Source: Molanna angustata
Taxonomy: Eukaryota; Arthropoda; Insecta; Trichoptera; Molannidae
Direction of reading: 5' to 3'
Length of the DNA stretch: 64,000 nt
NCBI GenBank assembly: GCA_963576475.1
Contig: OY754980.1
Span: 21,495,934-21,559,933, forward strand
Shown here piece by piece: positions 10,681 to 50,989 of this stretch; the first letter of the stretch is position 1; every line of letters starts with the position of its first letter. Both the position numbers and the translations under genes were made by a program. The notes beneath the pieces were generated by a model. It ran no database searches. It was not told the origin of the DNA and saw nothing but the letters and a program-made list of their open reading frames with translations.

Positions 10681-11580
10681 AATATGAAATTTAATGCTGA
10701 GTATCAAGCAGACGCCTCGCAGAGATAAGATTTTCTCTTTCAACGTTCGCGGTCTACGTTTGTTTTAAAAAATATATATAAGTTATCTTTCGTACGCGTG
10801 AGTTAAAATTCGTCTATCCCGACCAAGCGTCCACTCAAATACTGATCCAAAACCAGCTATCGCGTTCACCACTGGAGACAGGGAGGGAGGAGCTACCCCA
10901 CCGCGCGGCGGGGCGCGTTCTACCATCTATCAATAGGAAGCCTCCATTTCACCTACCAAGTTTGAAAGTATAAAGTTCCAGGAATATGCATTGAATATAA
11001 AATTATTAGAAATGACATATTTACAAAATATAAGCATTGTTTAAACACATTAAGGACCTAAAGACCCGTTAATCTGATAAAACCATTATAAGAGAAAGTT
11101 TTCCAAGAATTAAGGTATTTTGTTGAAACAAAATAATATATGTTTGGCTTCTATGCTACCATAACCCATGGTAATATCTTGATCATACTACCTATGTATA
11201 TATCAACGTAAAATTAAATATAAAATTTTTTCATAGTTTTAATTAATTATGGAGTTCTACCACGAAGTGACAGTGTCCAATATTGAAAAAAAAATATTAT
11301 TAAATTGTTAAAAACACGATAATTAAACGGTAAAATGGTCACTATTTTGATCCTTATATATTTCAACACTTACTAGATAACCTGTTCTCTAAATCTTAAT
11401 GAACAACACGTTTTTTCGACAAATAAATCCGAAAACTCAAAATTTACTAATTTACTAACTGCCTTTTCTATGCTAACTGCGACATATGAAAATCAGATTG
11501 CAGTCTTGCCATATGGATAAAAGACAATGGCCCTGAGTCAAATTGAAAACGCTGTTCGTTATCGCCAAGCGCTATTTTCT

Positions 11581-11657
11581 TTTTGTATGTGATTTGACGT
11601 TTGTTGTAGAAATTTTTTCTACAATAACAAACAACAAACGTCAAATCCCATACAAAA
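11581..11657. repeat. Fold-back at the left end of the TIR element
   Basis: TTTTGTATGTGATTTGACG...TTGTTGT at 11581-11607 pairs with 11631-11657 over 27 bp with one mismatch. Its outer edge abuts ACGAGTGGGTTGTGGCCAAC, a motif shared with repeats near 17030, 43240, 56517 and 62530. Confidence 0.75.
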
Positions 11658-11709
11658 AACGAGTGGGTTGTGGCCAACACTAAACTCTCCACACCACAAA
11701 TATTGACAA

Positions 11710-14500
11710 TGAAATATTTTATTCATTCTAAATTTTACTACCAGGAATATAAATTTTCTAACGATAGTATATTTTCATGTTAAGATAGACAAACTATTAA
11801 TGCCGTATAGTGAAGAATGCTTATGTTGTATGAAATATTTTAAAAAAAGCAGATAAATTTTGTTCTAAATAACGCGAGAGCATTTTCCAAATTTTGACAG
11901 GTGATATCATATGAAGATTTTTTTTGTTATTTATGGAAAGCTATTCAGTTCTATGTTCAAGCTCTTTACATTATAACATGAAATCAAATTACTGAACTTT
12001 TCCATACATAGAAATTTATCTAATTACATTTTTATTCATACTAAATGTTACTATCAGGAATGTAAATTTTCTTCCGATAGTATATTTTTATGTTAAGATA
12101 AACAAACTATTAATGCAGTATAGTGAAGAATGCTTATGTTGTATGAAATATTTTAAAAAAAGCAGATAAATTTTGTTCTAAAGAACGCGAGAGCATTTTC
12201 CAAATTTTGACAGGTGATATCATATGAAGATTTTTTTTGTTGTTTATGGAAAGCTAATCAGTTCTATGTTCAAGCTTTTTACATTATAACATGAAATCAA
12301 ATTACTGAACTTTTCCATACATAGAAATTTATCTAATTACATTTTTATTCATACTAAACGTTACTATCAGGAATATAAATTTTCTTCCGATAGTATATTT
12401 TTATGTTAAGATAAACAAACTTTTAATGCAGTATAGTGAAGAATGCTTATGTTGTATGAAATATTTAAAAAAAAGCAGATAAATTTTGTTCTAAAGAACG
12501 CGAGAGCATTTTCCAAATTTTGACAGGTGATATCATATGAAGATTTTTTTTGTTATTTATGGAAAGCTAATCAGTTCTATGTTCAAGCTCTTTACATTAT
12601 AACATGAAATCAAATTACTGAACTTTTCCATACATAGAAATTTATCTAATTACATTTTTATTAATACTAAATGTTACTATCAGGAATGTAAATTTTCTTC
12701 CGATAGTATATTTTTATGTTAAGATAAACAAACTATTAATGCAGTATAGTGAAGAATGCTTATGTTGTATGAAATATTTTAAAAAAAGCAGATAAATTTT
12801 GTTCTAAAGAACGCGAGAGCATTTTCCAAATTTTGACAGGTGATATCATATGAAGATTTTTTTTGTTATTTATGGAAAGCTAATCAGTTCTATGTTCAAG
12901 CTCTTTACATTATAACATGAAATCAAATTACAGAACTTTTCCATACATAGAAATTTATCTAATTACATTTTTATTCATACTAAATGTTACTATCAGGAAT
13001 GTAAATTTTCTTCCGATAGTATATTTTTATGTTAAGATAAACAAACTATTAATGCAGTATAGTGAAGAATGCTAATGTTGTATGAAATATTTTAAAAAAA
13101 GCAGATAAATTTTGTTCTAAAGAACGCGAGAGCATTTTCCAAATTTTGACAGGTGATATCATATGAAGATTTTTTTTGTTGTTTATGGAAAGCTAATCAG
13201 TTCTATGTTCAAGCTTTTTACATTATAACATGAAATCAAATTACTGAACTTTTCCATACATAGAAATTTATCTAATTACATTTTTATTCATACTAAATGT
13301 TACTATCAAGAATGTAAATTTTCTTCCGATAGTATATTTTTATGTTAAGATAAACAAACTATTAATGCAGTATAGTGAAGAATGCTTATTTTGTATGAAA
13401 TATTTTAAAAAAAGCAGATAAATTTTGTTCTAAAGAACGCGAGAGCATTTTCCAAATTTTGACAGGTGATATCATATGAAGATTTTTTTTGTTATTTATG
13501 GAAAGCTAATCAGTTCTATGTTCAAGCTCTTTACATTATAACATGATATCAAATTACTGAACTTTTCCATACATAGAAATTTATCTAATTACATTTTTAT
13601 TCATACTAAATGTTACTATCAGGAATATAAATTTTCTTCCGATAGTATATTTTTATGTTAAGATAGACAAACTATTAATGGAGTATAGGGAAGAATGCTT
13701 ATGTTGTATGAAATATTTTAAAAAAAGCAGATAAATTTTGTTCTAAAGAACGCGAGAGCATTTTCCAAATTTTGACAGGTGATATCATATGAAGATTTTT
13801 TTTGTTATTTATGGAAAGCTAATCAGTTCTATGTTCAAGCTCTTTACATTATAACATGAAATCAAATTACTGAACGTTTCCATAAATAGAAATTTATCTA
13901 ATTACATTTTTATTCATACTAAATGTTACTAACAGGAATATAAATTTTCTTCCGATAGTATATTTTTATGTTAAGATAGACAAACTATTAATGCAGTATA
14001 GTGAAGACTGCTTATGTTGTATGAAATATTTTAAAAAAAGCAGATAAATTTTGTTTCAAAGAGCGTTAGAGCATTTTGACAATGTTGACACGTGATATCA
14101 TATGAAGAAATTTTATGATATCTATGAAAAGCTAATCAGTTCTAAGTTCAAGCTATTAATATTCTTATATCAATATGAAATCAATGAACTGAACATTGCC
14201 AAATATAAAAAAATTCTCTTGTTACATATAAGTTTCATACAAATATCCATTAAATAAAATATAATTTTTGAAACCGTTGAATATTTTTCTTTTAACATTG
14301 ACCAACTTTGAATACAATTTTAGGAAGATTCTTGGTGTTGTATAAATAGTTGAAACCAAATTAAAATATCTCTAATTTCCAGGTCGTGAGAGCATTTTTT
14401 CAGTTTTAATAGATGAAATCATAAAGAAACATTGGGAAAAAATGAACCGTTGTCTATGGAAAACTAATCAGCTCTAAGTTTATGGACTTAACACATGTGA
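11710..14500 (+). repeat. 313-bp tandem repeat, about seven good copies plus degenerate copies
   Basis: The landmark AACGCGAGAGCATTTT occurs at 11871, 12184, 12497, 12810, 13123, 13436 and 13749, exactly 313 nt apart. A decayed version lies near 14060 (AGCGTTAGAGCATTTT), with vaguer copies to about 14500. Central units differ by only a few substitutions, which suggests recent homogenisation. No ORF is conserved across units. Confidence 0.9.
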
Positions 14501-14711
14501 TATCAATATGAAGTCAATCGGACTTATAGTTTGGGCTGCAGAGAGGACACAAAAAAAAAACAACGTAAATGATGAATTCATAGAGAAGAAATCAAAAGTT
14601 GTCTATGGAAAACTAATCAGCTCTAGGTCTTTGCACTTTACACATATGATGTTAATATGAAGTCGATCAGACTTATAGTTTGGGCTGTAGAGAGGACACA
14701 AAAAAGATAAA

Positions 14712-14760
14712 TGCTACGGCGTACGGCGTACGGCGTACGGCGTACGGCGTACAGCGTATA
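14712..14760 (+). repeat. GTACGGC heptamer/decamer minisatellite
   Basis: CGGCGTACGGCGTACGG-type units repeat five times then decay to CAGCGTATACGCCATAC. A remnant (GCGCACGACGTACGCCATAC) sits at the same place in the related element near 58054. Confidence 0.7.
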
Positions 14761-14949
14761 CGCCATACACACAAACACATCACGACGAAACTCATAGTGT
14801 GCATTCTCTACATGATACCCATTGAGAAATTGATGTAAAAAAAATACGCTTAAATTTTGCGAAATCATGACTCTCCCCTATTCCATAGTGTGGAGAGTAA
14901 AAAATAGCGCTTGGCGATAACGAACAGCGTTTTCAATTTGACTTGGGGG

Positions 14950-15560
14950 CATCGTATTGCAATACTTTGGTACTAAATTTAAATTATCAATAGCATTCGA
15001 AATATTTCTTATTCAGAGAATCCTTTGACACATATTCCTGTATTGAGGTATATTCGTCGCTTCTCCTACCTCCATATATATTACATTGAATTAAATTAAT
15101 AGATCTTAATTTTTTATTTTAACTGACTCTGGATTGCCTCAATTTTTTTTATTCAACACACATGACATATCTAATATTTCAAAAAATACTGGTATCAATA
15201 TTTTTTTTATCTAGCATACTTTTTACTTTGATTCGTTTTGATGGATGGCATTGAGGTTTTTATTATCAATAGTATGTGTAAAAAAATTGCATGACCAACA
15301 CATTAAAATGGGTTAAATAATTCATGTTTGTAACAAAAATAATTTATTAACTATGTACTACCAGTCTTATACAATATATTATTATAATTAGTTTAAAATA
15401 GTAAAACACCTTACAATCGAAAAAAGATAGAATATCCTTATGACCTAAATAGTTGTAAAAAATATATTGTGAATAATCCTAAAATAAACAATTTTTATAT
15501 CCGTTTTTGTTCAGTCTATGTCAGGTGTTTTTAATTGAAACAATATTGAAATGTTGACTT
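14950..15560. other. Intergenic, nothing recognised
   Basis: AT-rich sequence between the TIR element and the 3' end of the first NPC2-like gene. No motif, repeat partner or coding segment that I could support. Confidence 0.4.
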
Positions 15561-15573
15561 TGAAATATCAACT

Positions 15574-15579
15574 TTTATT
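15574..15579 (-). promoter_or_regulatory. Polyadenylation signal of the first NPC2-like gene
   Basis: AATAAA on the minus strand 40 nt past the stop at 15619. Position is as expected; function is inferred. Confidence 0.5.
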
Positions 15580-15618
15580 TCAATTATAGGTAGGTATATT
15601 GACAAAAAAATATCATAT

Positions 15619-43528
<27,910 letters not shown>

Positions 43529-43559
43529 TGTTATAAAGAAATTTTCATTTAATAAAAAT

Positions 43560-44500
43560 GAAATACTTAAAATATATATTCTTTTTCACATACAATCGTT
43601 AAAATGGCTATTGTCGCGATGCAAACACCAGTAGCGATTTTATAATATCTAAAGAGAGATGTGGTTTTATGTAAGTAAAAGATACTGTTGACTCGATAGA
43701 AGATAATATCTCAATCTGACACAAGATATTAGATATCTCATATGAGATTAGATATTCGACGCAATGACAATTATAATATATAAAACAAAATGAATTAAGG
43801 ATTAATCACGGGTATTACGTAGAAATCCAAGCCGCTCTAATCTATAGTCAAATGTAAAGTACACCTGTTCGATTGTTATACTTTTGTAAGATCTGCACTA
43901 CAAAATCATATTTTCCTAATGATAAGTACATTATTTTTTTGTTGTTGTATTATTCTGACTGGTTAAAAGAAATTACCCGATGGCAATTTTTAATATTTTA
44001 TATTATGTACAGAAAGATTAATAAATAAATAATTATTTCTTGGATTCGAAACTGTGGACAGCACAAGACATGGAATAATTTGCCGGGATGATCGCCAACA
44101 TCGGGGGTTGCTGACGAGACACCAGAAGATCCAGAAGATTTCTTAGATCAATGATAATAATAATGTAGAAAAGAGTGATATATTACCATATTATAAATAA
44201 TTTCTGATGTAGAGATAATCTTTATTTCCTAACCCTATTTGGTCTATTTAAACTGGTCCTCAGATTATATTGCTTATAATGAGAAAAAGCGTGATGGCAA
44301 CGAGACGATTTTCAAAATGAAAAAGGGCTATGTATATTTTAGACATAGTTTGTTTTCCGTAGAAAAGACTAATTAAAAAAAATTATATATCATACTCCTA
44401 ATGTATTCTTTTTTTTCTAAATGATTTTTCATAATACACAATATTATTATTATTCGATAGGAATGGGACATTTCGCCCCCGCACTGCGACCATGTTTCAT
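43560..44500. other. Intergenic/5' flank of the first NPC2-like gene
   Basis: Holds the presumed promoter. No clear TATA-initiator pair or repeat is asserted. Short inverted segments around 43690-43770 (AAGATATTAGATATCTCATA) are A/T-rich palindromes. Confidence 0.35.
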
Positions 44501-44509
44501 CTATTGTGC

Positions 44510-45545
44510 ACTTCCCTTTAAGGTTGACATTTCAATAGCTGTCCAATTTTGCAAATTGAGATGCCCCACACGTCCTTGTGTCTTAGTACAAAAGCTCCCA
44601 GGTGTCTGTATTGCATTAGAACTGGGCACTCACAGATCACATGTGAGGCTGTTTCTTCCTCTTGTTGACACTTCCTACAGTTTGGTTTATCAGCGGTCCC
44701 CATTATGTAATGATGTTTTCAGATGACAGTGACCAGTGAATAAACCAGTCATTGTTGCTGAGATTTAGCAGCTATCTTGTCTTTTTTTAGAAACACCTCA
44801 AATGAATTCTTTCGCTTGTCGTTGTCCACAACTGGCCTTCTAGAATTCTCAATGCTGAACTGTTTTCCAGTCTTTAATAGATCTTTTAATCATAGTTGCA
44901 GATAGGCCAACTACTGGTTCAGGTCCTATGAAAGGTAGCCCTGATCCTTTTTTGGCTAGCCTATCTGCTCTCTTTCTTTGCTCTCTCGTTACCCTCTATA
45001 CTTTTATGAGCAGGTACCCATACTAGATGTATTTTGTTGTGTTCCCCTAGTCCAGCGGTCGGGGAACTTTTTTAACCATTACCCCCATTTTGAAAAGAAG
45101 ACAATCAATGTATATTTAAATGAACATTATTTATTGAATTAATTTACACGGAAAATAAAAAAAAGTTACATGAAAATATTAAGTATGAAACAGCCAAACC
45201 AATAAAATTCTCAATTTGGATCAAACGAAAATTCAGATTTTCAGGTTTCCCTTTCAGTCTTTGGAGAAATGATGTTGCTTCATGTTTGATGCAATTACTT
45301 CAAAATTGGAACTTTTTGAAGTAAATAGCACCTGAATTGATGCTTGTAAAAATACTAACACGTTTATGAAATACCATACTAGAAAAATTTCTTTATTACT
45401 CCAAAAAGACATTTTTACCCCATTTGGGGAAATGTACCCCGGTTCCCCGACCGCTGCCCTAGTCTTTCAAGATACTTTAAACAGTCCCAATACACAATTA
45501 GAATCTGACGTTATTTTCTACGCAATTTTTCGTAAACCGCAATAC
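44510..45545 (-). mobile_element. LINE RNase H/C-terminal fragment, split by a hAT MITE
   Basis: The minus strand from about 45500 gives DCLKYLERLGE, then after the MITE HNKIHLVWVPAHKSIEGNER, an RNase H signature. The tail CRKCQQEEETASHVICECP is the CCHC-like finger after RNase H in R1/I/Loa-type LINEs. Frameshifts separate the parts, so it is inactive. Confidence 0.75.
45053..45456. mobile_element. 404-bp hAT MITE with perfect 8-bp duplication
   Basis: Terminal inverted repeats CAGCGGTCGGGGAAC and GTTCCCCGACCGCTG bound the element. The 8-bp direct repeat CCCTAGTC flanks it at 45045-45052 and 45457-45464. CAGCGG-type ends and 8-bp duplications are standard for hAT. Removing it restores a continuous RNase H reading frame in the host LINE, which confirms the boundaries. 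Confidence 0.95.
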
Positions 45546-45795
45546 ATAGGTTGAAATTTTTCTTTTACATTACACTAAAAATCGTACATATACTATAAGT
45601 TCTCTCTAGTTGATATATCTAGATGTGTGAATGTTTACTAGTGGCTACATATTAAAAAAAAACATAATTATTTTTCTGTACAATGTTAATAATAACAATG
45701 AAACTTGAAAAAAAAACATTCATTCAAGTATGAGTAACTATTCGATTGTATATATTTAATTACTTACGTAATTATGTAAAAATAATAGGTAGATA

Positions 45796-46090
45796 TTATA
45801 CAGGGTGTACCATGAGGGGGGATCATCCGAAGCAGGGCGATAGGGGACCTCTATACCTATCACTTTAACCCACATGTATGTTCAGTGATATTGGGTGGTT
45901 CAAAAGTTATGTAAATTTTTATGAAATTTGAATTATGATTATTTGAAACCTCAATATCCACTAACTTACAAACAACTACCATTCATAGAGAGCTAGCCCT
46001 GCAAATTTCATTCGGCTTGTGTTTTTGGAGGATCATGTTAAAAAGTTCACGAATATTTTACGAGTACCAAAACTTTTTTTTCTTCGAGAC
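45796..46090 (+). repeat. Unclassified repeat starting ACAGGGTGTACC
   Basis: ACAGGGTGTACCATGAGGGG followed by several hundred bp of moderately AT-rich sequence resembles the ends of some insect DNA elements. Partner end not located. Confidence 0.3.
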
Positions 46091-46279
46091 AGAGACTTGT
46101 TAAATGGGTAATAAAGATTGCTTTTAAATTGTTTGTTATATTTAAGTGTATACAATGTTGTTCTTATTTCAAATTAAGAACTAAAACAATTTGTTCTTTT
46201 AGTTCTATTATTTTTCAATCGTTCGCCGTCTGTCTTTGCCTACGTCACGTTCGTTTACTTGTTATTATTTTAACACTTC

Positions 46280-46470
46280 CTTGCACCCTGCACAAGTGGC
46301 GATTTTATTGCCATATGGCAATTTCGTCCAACGTAAATATACGTGATAAATGTGGAGAAAATTATTTAAATTAATTTGTAACGCAAATATTGCTTCTCTG
46401 AGCTGGTTAGAGAAGCAATATTTGCGTGACATTCGTACTAACACTTGTTAGTACGAATTTAGAAATTCGA
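46280..46470 (+). repeat. LINE-tail motif and two consecutive perfect hairpins
   Basis: TTTTATTGCCATATGGCAAT at 46303 also occurs at about 53990 and in altered form at 1213. It is followed by hairpins at 46381-46427 (ACGCAAATATTGCTTCTCT, 19-bp stem) and 46431-46458 (ATTCGTACTAACA, 13-bp stem). Confidence 0.65.
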
Positions 46471-46794
46471 ATTGAAAATAGTAGGTACAGCACAAGTAGT
46501 GCAGACTCCAATTCAGAATCATTCTACATATAGCCGAGAATGACAAACAGTTTCATGCAGTGACTGCGTTACTAACGTTATTCAATATTATTTATCTAGT
46601 GATGAACATGTCAAACAGATGAATAACTTCAAGGAAAATCAGACATGCTATGTCCAATGTTCAAGGCTGCCTGCCAAACTGTGTTGTTATTGAATACGTC
46701 ATGCTACAGCATTGCAATGAAAATTATATTTTTCAAAGCGATGAATGAGTATAAAACAAGAGACGCGGTGAATATTGTCCATGCACATAATGGG

Positions 46795-46935
46795 TCGTAT
46801 TACAAGAGTTATTTGAGAAAAATCTAAGAAAAGGGTACGGTCACGTATTGCGAGAATACTGCTTACGGGACCTCAACTTTTTCTTACATTATCCTTAAAT
46901 AACTCCCGTAATACGACTCAATGTGATCACGTAAC
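46795..46935. repeat. Imperfect fold-back
   Basis: GTCGTATTACAAGAGTTATT and its imperfect reverse complement (AATAACTCCCGTAATACGAC) enclose about 85 bp. Probably a decayed MITE. Confidence 0.55.
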
Positions 46936-46949
46936 TTTTATGTACCTAA

Positions 46950-47860
46950 CCATTGTCAAAATATCTTAAAGTACAACCTCAGAACAGGAATTCCGTGTAG
47001 TGAGATAGTTACATTTATATATTATATGTTAAAATTCTTCTCGCATCATTGTTGAGATGTAACTTACAGTTCGTACATATTTATACAAGTGTTTCATCAA
47101 TTTATACACAAAGAAAAATTATATTTTAAAACCTTCTGAAGTATACTATAAAAAAAATAAAAACATATATTCATTTATAAAATAGAATAACAAACGTAGG
47201 AGTGAATGTGATACTAATTGAGAAAATATAAATTTTTAGAGTAAATATAAATTAGAGTATTTATTCTATATACTTAGTGGATTGATTTCCATTGTATTTC
47301 ATTAGTAAGCCAAACCGTAAAAAAACAGCTGCAACATATTGATTATTTTGGTAAAAAATCTCGAAAGAAGAAATACGTCAAAAATTATTATAGGTATACC
47401 TACATGATCGTTTTGTCGTATATGTTCTTGAAATATTTATATGTTTTGTTGCCAACTTTAAAAATAGGTAGGTATATCATGTATAGGACATTACCATCTA
47501 AATATATAAAAAAATCTAGTTTCAACCAGGTGAGATAATTGTTTTTTTGTATTAATCTATTATTAGATATCATTTTAATTTTATTTATCTTTTTAACTAT
47601 ATAGGTATATTTGTTGCACTTTTAAATGTCAACAGATAAGGAAAAAATAATTTCGTATTTTTAAAGTAGGCACATAAAATACCAATAGTTAGACACTTTA
47701 TACGTATTGAGGACACGGAGTTCTTGTTGATAAAATAGTATAATAATCTACGTACATATTTTATAAAATGGAAAAAATACAAGATAATAATTGATACATA
47801 AATTAAATACCTATATATTTTTCAAAAGAATGATTACTTCCTTGGAACAAGAAAGAGCAT
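46950..47860. other. Intergenic, nothing recognised
   Basis: AT-rich sequence between the two NPC2-like genes. No conserved frame or repeat partner was identified. Confidence 0.35.
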
Positions 47861-47869
47861 AGTATAGGT

Positions 47870-48340
47870 GCATCTTTAAGAGGGCATTTAACGCTAAATC
47901 TAGTGACTGAAAACATGATATATTAAAACCGCCTAATGTACTATGAAGTTACATATTAGTAAGGGTAACAATCGCGTGCGTTAAAAAGAGTTTGTATGTG
48001 GTTTAAATTATCGTAAACCCAAAATTTGTCGATTTAAAGCATTTGAAGAACATAACTGACTTGAAATGAATAAAACTTTATTGGTTTTTTCTATCCAACG
48101 TAAAAGATTTATTTCTATACAACGCATAGTTATGGAGTAATTTAAAAGAAATACTGTGAAAAAGGATAATTTAAATATTTTTTTAGGGGAATTTATGCTG
48201 AATTTTAAAATTTTGTAACGAAAATACACTAGGAAATGTTAAAAATTCTAATGGTATTTTTTTAGAAACACACTGTTTAATAATTGGCAAATTGGTGTAT
48301 TTATGTTTATATGCCCCCTTAAACTAATAAATCCTTGAAA
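47870..48340 (-). repeat. Repeat with inverted partner at 54240-55090
   Basis: Blocks TCTAGTGACTGAAAA...GCCTAATG, ATGAAGTTACATATTAGTAAGGGTAAC, CATAGTTATGGAGTAATTTAAA and TACCATT...GAAACACACTGTTT-like segments recur reversed and in mirrored order at 54240-55090. A dispersed element present twice in opposite orientation 6 kb apart. Confidence 0.7.
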
Positions 48341-48851
48341 CATTCTAGTTAATATAAAAAATCGATCAAGTTTTTACGAACTATTGTACAGAATATCACT
48401 CGCTAGTCAGCCGTCTCCATAATATTGGGAATGAATACTCTCATTTAGGTGACATTTTTATGATGTCCAAATATAAATATAAACGGACGATATGCACATT
48501 GTTTTATGAGAGAAACAACTTGTGATATTTTCAGCGTGGATTTGTATATTTTCAATTGTAATTTTTTTATTTTTTTTATATCTTTTTGTTTATTACATAT
48601 ATGCAGATTTGCATGACACTGCTTCTACTGTTGTTTTTTTGTATTCATAATACTTTTTATTTAATGTTTTGGTTTATTTTGAGTCCATTTGTATATCTTT
48701 TTTTACGTTTACTTATGTCTATTATTTTTTTATCATTGTTTTTGTTTAGGTACATATTTTTTTTCTCTTTTTGCAAGTGTATAACAAATTATTATTTTCT
48801 CTTATTCTATATATTTTTATCAATATGTGTTTTTTTATGTATGTATATAAA

Positions 48852-49160
48852 TAAATAAAATAAAATAAAATAAAATAAAATAAAATAAAATAAAATAAAA
48901 TAAAATAAAATAAAATAAAATAAAATAAAATAAAATAAAATAAAATAAAATAAAATAAAATAAAATAAAATAAAATAAAATAAAATAAAATAAAATAAAA
49001 TAAAATAAAATAAAATAAAATAAAATAAAATAAAATAAAATAAAAAAAAATAAAATTAAATTAAATTAAATTAAATTAAATTAAATTAAATAAAATTAAA
49101 TAAAATTAAATAAAATAAAATAAAATAAAATACAATAAAATAAAATAAAATAAAATAAAA
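48852..49160 (+). repeat. (AAAAT)n microsatellite, ~300 bp
   Basis: Pentanucleotide array with an AAATT sub-array near 49055-49110. It directly follows AATAAATAAA, suggesting growth from a retroposon A-rich tail. Confidence 0.97.
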
Positions 49161-49179
49161 AAAACATTTTTTTGACAAT

Positions 49180-49440
49180 TTTTTAATATCTCAATAGAGA
49201 CAAAGTTGGAATATTACAGAAGAAGCAGGAACTCAAGGCACCTACAAGGCTTACGACCTGTCATCGGCTGGTTTACGTGATCACTTTATGCGCTTGCGCA
49301 ACGTTCACCAATTATGCCTTCATAAGTTCCTTTATAACAGCGATTTTGAAAGTTCTATATGTTTTAATAACGAGAAATAGTTCTGTTGTAATATTCCGAA
49401 TTCACCTCAATTGAGATGTTTAAAATTTGTTAAAAAAGTA
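49180..49440. mobile_element. ~255-bp MITE with ~45-bp inverted ends
   Basis: ATCTCAATAGAGACAAAG...GGAATATTACAG at the left returns as CTGTTGTAATATTCCGAATT...CAATTGAGAT at the right with scattered mismatches. GC-rich interior, no ORF. Confidence 0.6.
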
Positions 49441-49729
49441 TTATTTGACTCCCGACAGGGAAAAAATCCAATGTTAGCGTACATGCAACCTTTAAAAAAT
49501 ATTCTATGTATAAGAAAAACGTTTCAAAATGTTAGATGATCAGTAGAGCAGAAGATAAATTTCAACAAATTATATTATTTACTATTATGTAAGTGAGACA
49601 GTTTTTTGTAATCTTATCAATGGTCAAATAAATACCTATTATATTATTTTATTGCAAAAAACACAAGAATTCATATAAAAATGAATTTTCTAACTATAAA
49701 CTACTTACTTTCGACAACTCCGGTAAAGC

Positions 49730-49965
49730 TTTAGCCTCCTGAACAATGGATTTCCAAGCCCTCCCGTCCCAAACCCATGGTGTTATTTTGCAGGATGTAC
49801 TTCGAGGCTCTTTCTTCTCCCAATCTGACGACATGTCCATTCCAAGCTATTCTTCTAGACCAGACCTCACCAGTGATTAAGGGTTGCCATGTCCATGTAA
49901 GAATTTCCTCATCGCTTCTTGGTCTCCAAGTACCTGCTACGATTCCGGGTCTTGGGCCTTCAATG
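49730..49965 (-). mobile_element. LINE reverse-transcriptase tail fragment
   Basis: The minus strand gives TWQPLITGEVWSRRIAWNGH and VVRLGEERASKYIL, a decayed WFGHVVRMxxER tail of Jockey/RTE-like enzymes. Frame continuity is partly fortuitous. Confidence 0.5.
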
Positions 49966-50379
49966 CTGAATTTAATTATAAAAAGAATAAGATCAGACTT
50001 AAGAAATCTTTGTAGCTGTTTTTTTTTGTCACCACCCATCTAACAATACAAACATTAACATTTATAAATCTACACTTTTGTTTTAACAGTATTACATTAT
50101 CAGTCTCACACTGTCTAATAACTTGTGATTAACGAGAGTTTATACATTTTTAAAACATTGACACCTACAAGTTACTATTTACTTAAAGTTCTGTAAAATT
50201 ACATAAAAATATCTGTATCTAGTATAAATTTTAAATAAAAACGCACCATCTAATTTATTTAATTCCACGTTTAACAAAGAATCTAGTGTGTTTTTATTTC
50301 AAATTTATAATATTAATACATAATGGAAGTTGAAGATCTTTAAATATATAAGTAAAAATTAGAAAGACTAGTTGAAATT

Positions 50380-50988
50380 AGTAAAATTGATTTATTATAT
50401 AATTATGGATAATTATGTAAAATTGATTTATTATATAAATCTCTTTGATTTATTATATAATTATGGATAATTATGTAAAATTGATTTATTATATAAATCT
50501 CTTTGATTTATTACATAATTATGGATAATTATGTAAAATTGATTTATTATATAAATCTCTTTGATTTATTATATAATTATGGACAATTATGTAAAATTGA
50601 TTTATTATATAAATCTCTTTGATTTATTATATAATTATGGATAATTATGTAAAATTGATTTATTATATAAATCTCTTTGATTTATTACATAATTATGGAT
50701 AATTATGTAAAATTGATTTATTATATAAATCTCTTTGATTTATTATATAATTATGGACAATTATGTAAAATTGATTTATTATATAAATCTCTTTGATTTA
50801 TTATATAATTATGGATAATTATGTAAAATTGATTTATTATATAAATCTCTTTGATTTATTATATAATTATGGATAATTATGTAAAATTGATTTATTATAT
50901 AAATCTCTTTGATTTATTATATAATTATGGATAATTATGTAAAATTGATTTATTATATAAATCTCTTTGATTTATTATATAATTATGG
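50380..50988 (+). repeat. 58-bp tandem repeat (~10 copies) with 174-bp higher-order period
   Basis: The unit is AATTATGGATAATTATG...TTGATTTATTATATAAATCTCTTTG, 58 bp. The variant TTACATAATT occurs near 50510 and 50684, and GGACAATT near 50581 and 50755, both exactly three units apart. Amplification has therefore occurred partly as a 174-bp trimer. Confidence 0.92.
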
Positions 50989-50989
50989 A

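Larger units (their letters stand above)
9655..11255. mobile_element. Composite element bounded by ~45-bp inverted repeats
   Basis: ATTAAAACTATGAAAAAA...TTTAATTTTACGTT at about 9660-9703 recurs in reverse complement at about 11205-11250. Between the ends are the long hairpin at 9700-10018 and the reversed leader-like repeat at 10430-10680. A GC-rich patch lies at 10850-10960. No transposase is visible, so this is either a non-autonomous composite or two inverted copies of one repeat. Confidence 0.5.
11536..14943. mobile_element. TIR element carrying a 313-bp tandem array
   Basis: A 43-bp exact inverted repeat (AGTCAAATTGAAAACGCTGT...) occupies 11536-11578 and 14901-14943. Inside the left end is a second fold-back, and ACTCTCCACAC at 11685 faces GTGTGGAGAGT at 14888, so the ends are nested inverted repeats. 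The interior is the 313-bp array plus a degenerate tail. A diverged relative lies at about 56517-58210. No transposase gene is visible, so it is non-autonomous. The target duplication was not resolved. Confidence 0.7.

Noticed and set aside
11710..14500. Possible CRISPR array or gene cluster from regular spacing
   Set aside because: The repeat unit is 313 bp with no unique spacers and lies in eukaryotic intergenic DNA; it is a tandem satellite.
50380..50988. Possible CRISPR-like direct repeats
   Set aside because: Units are contiguous 58-bp tandem repeats without spacers, in an animal genome.
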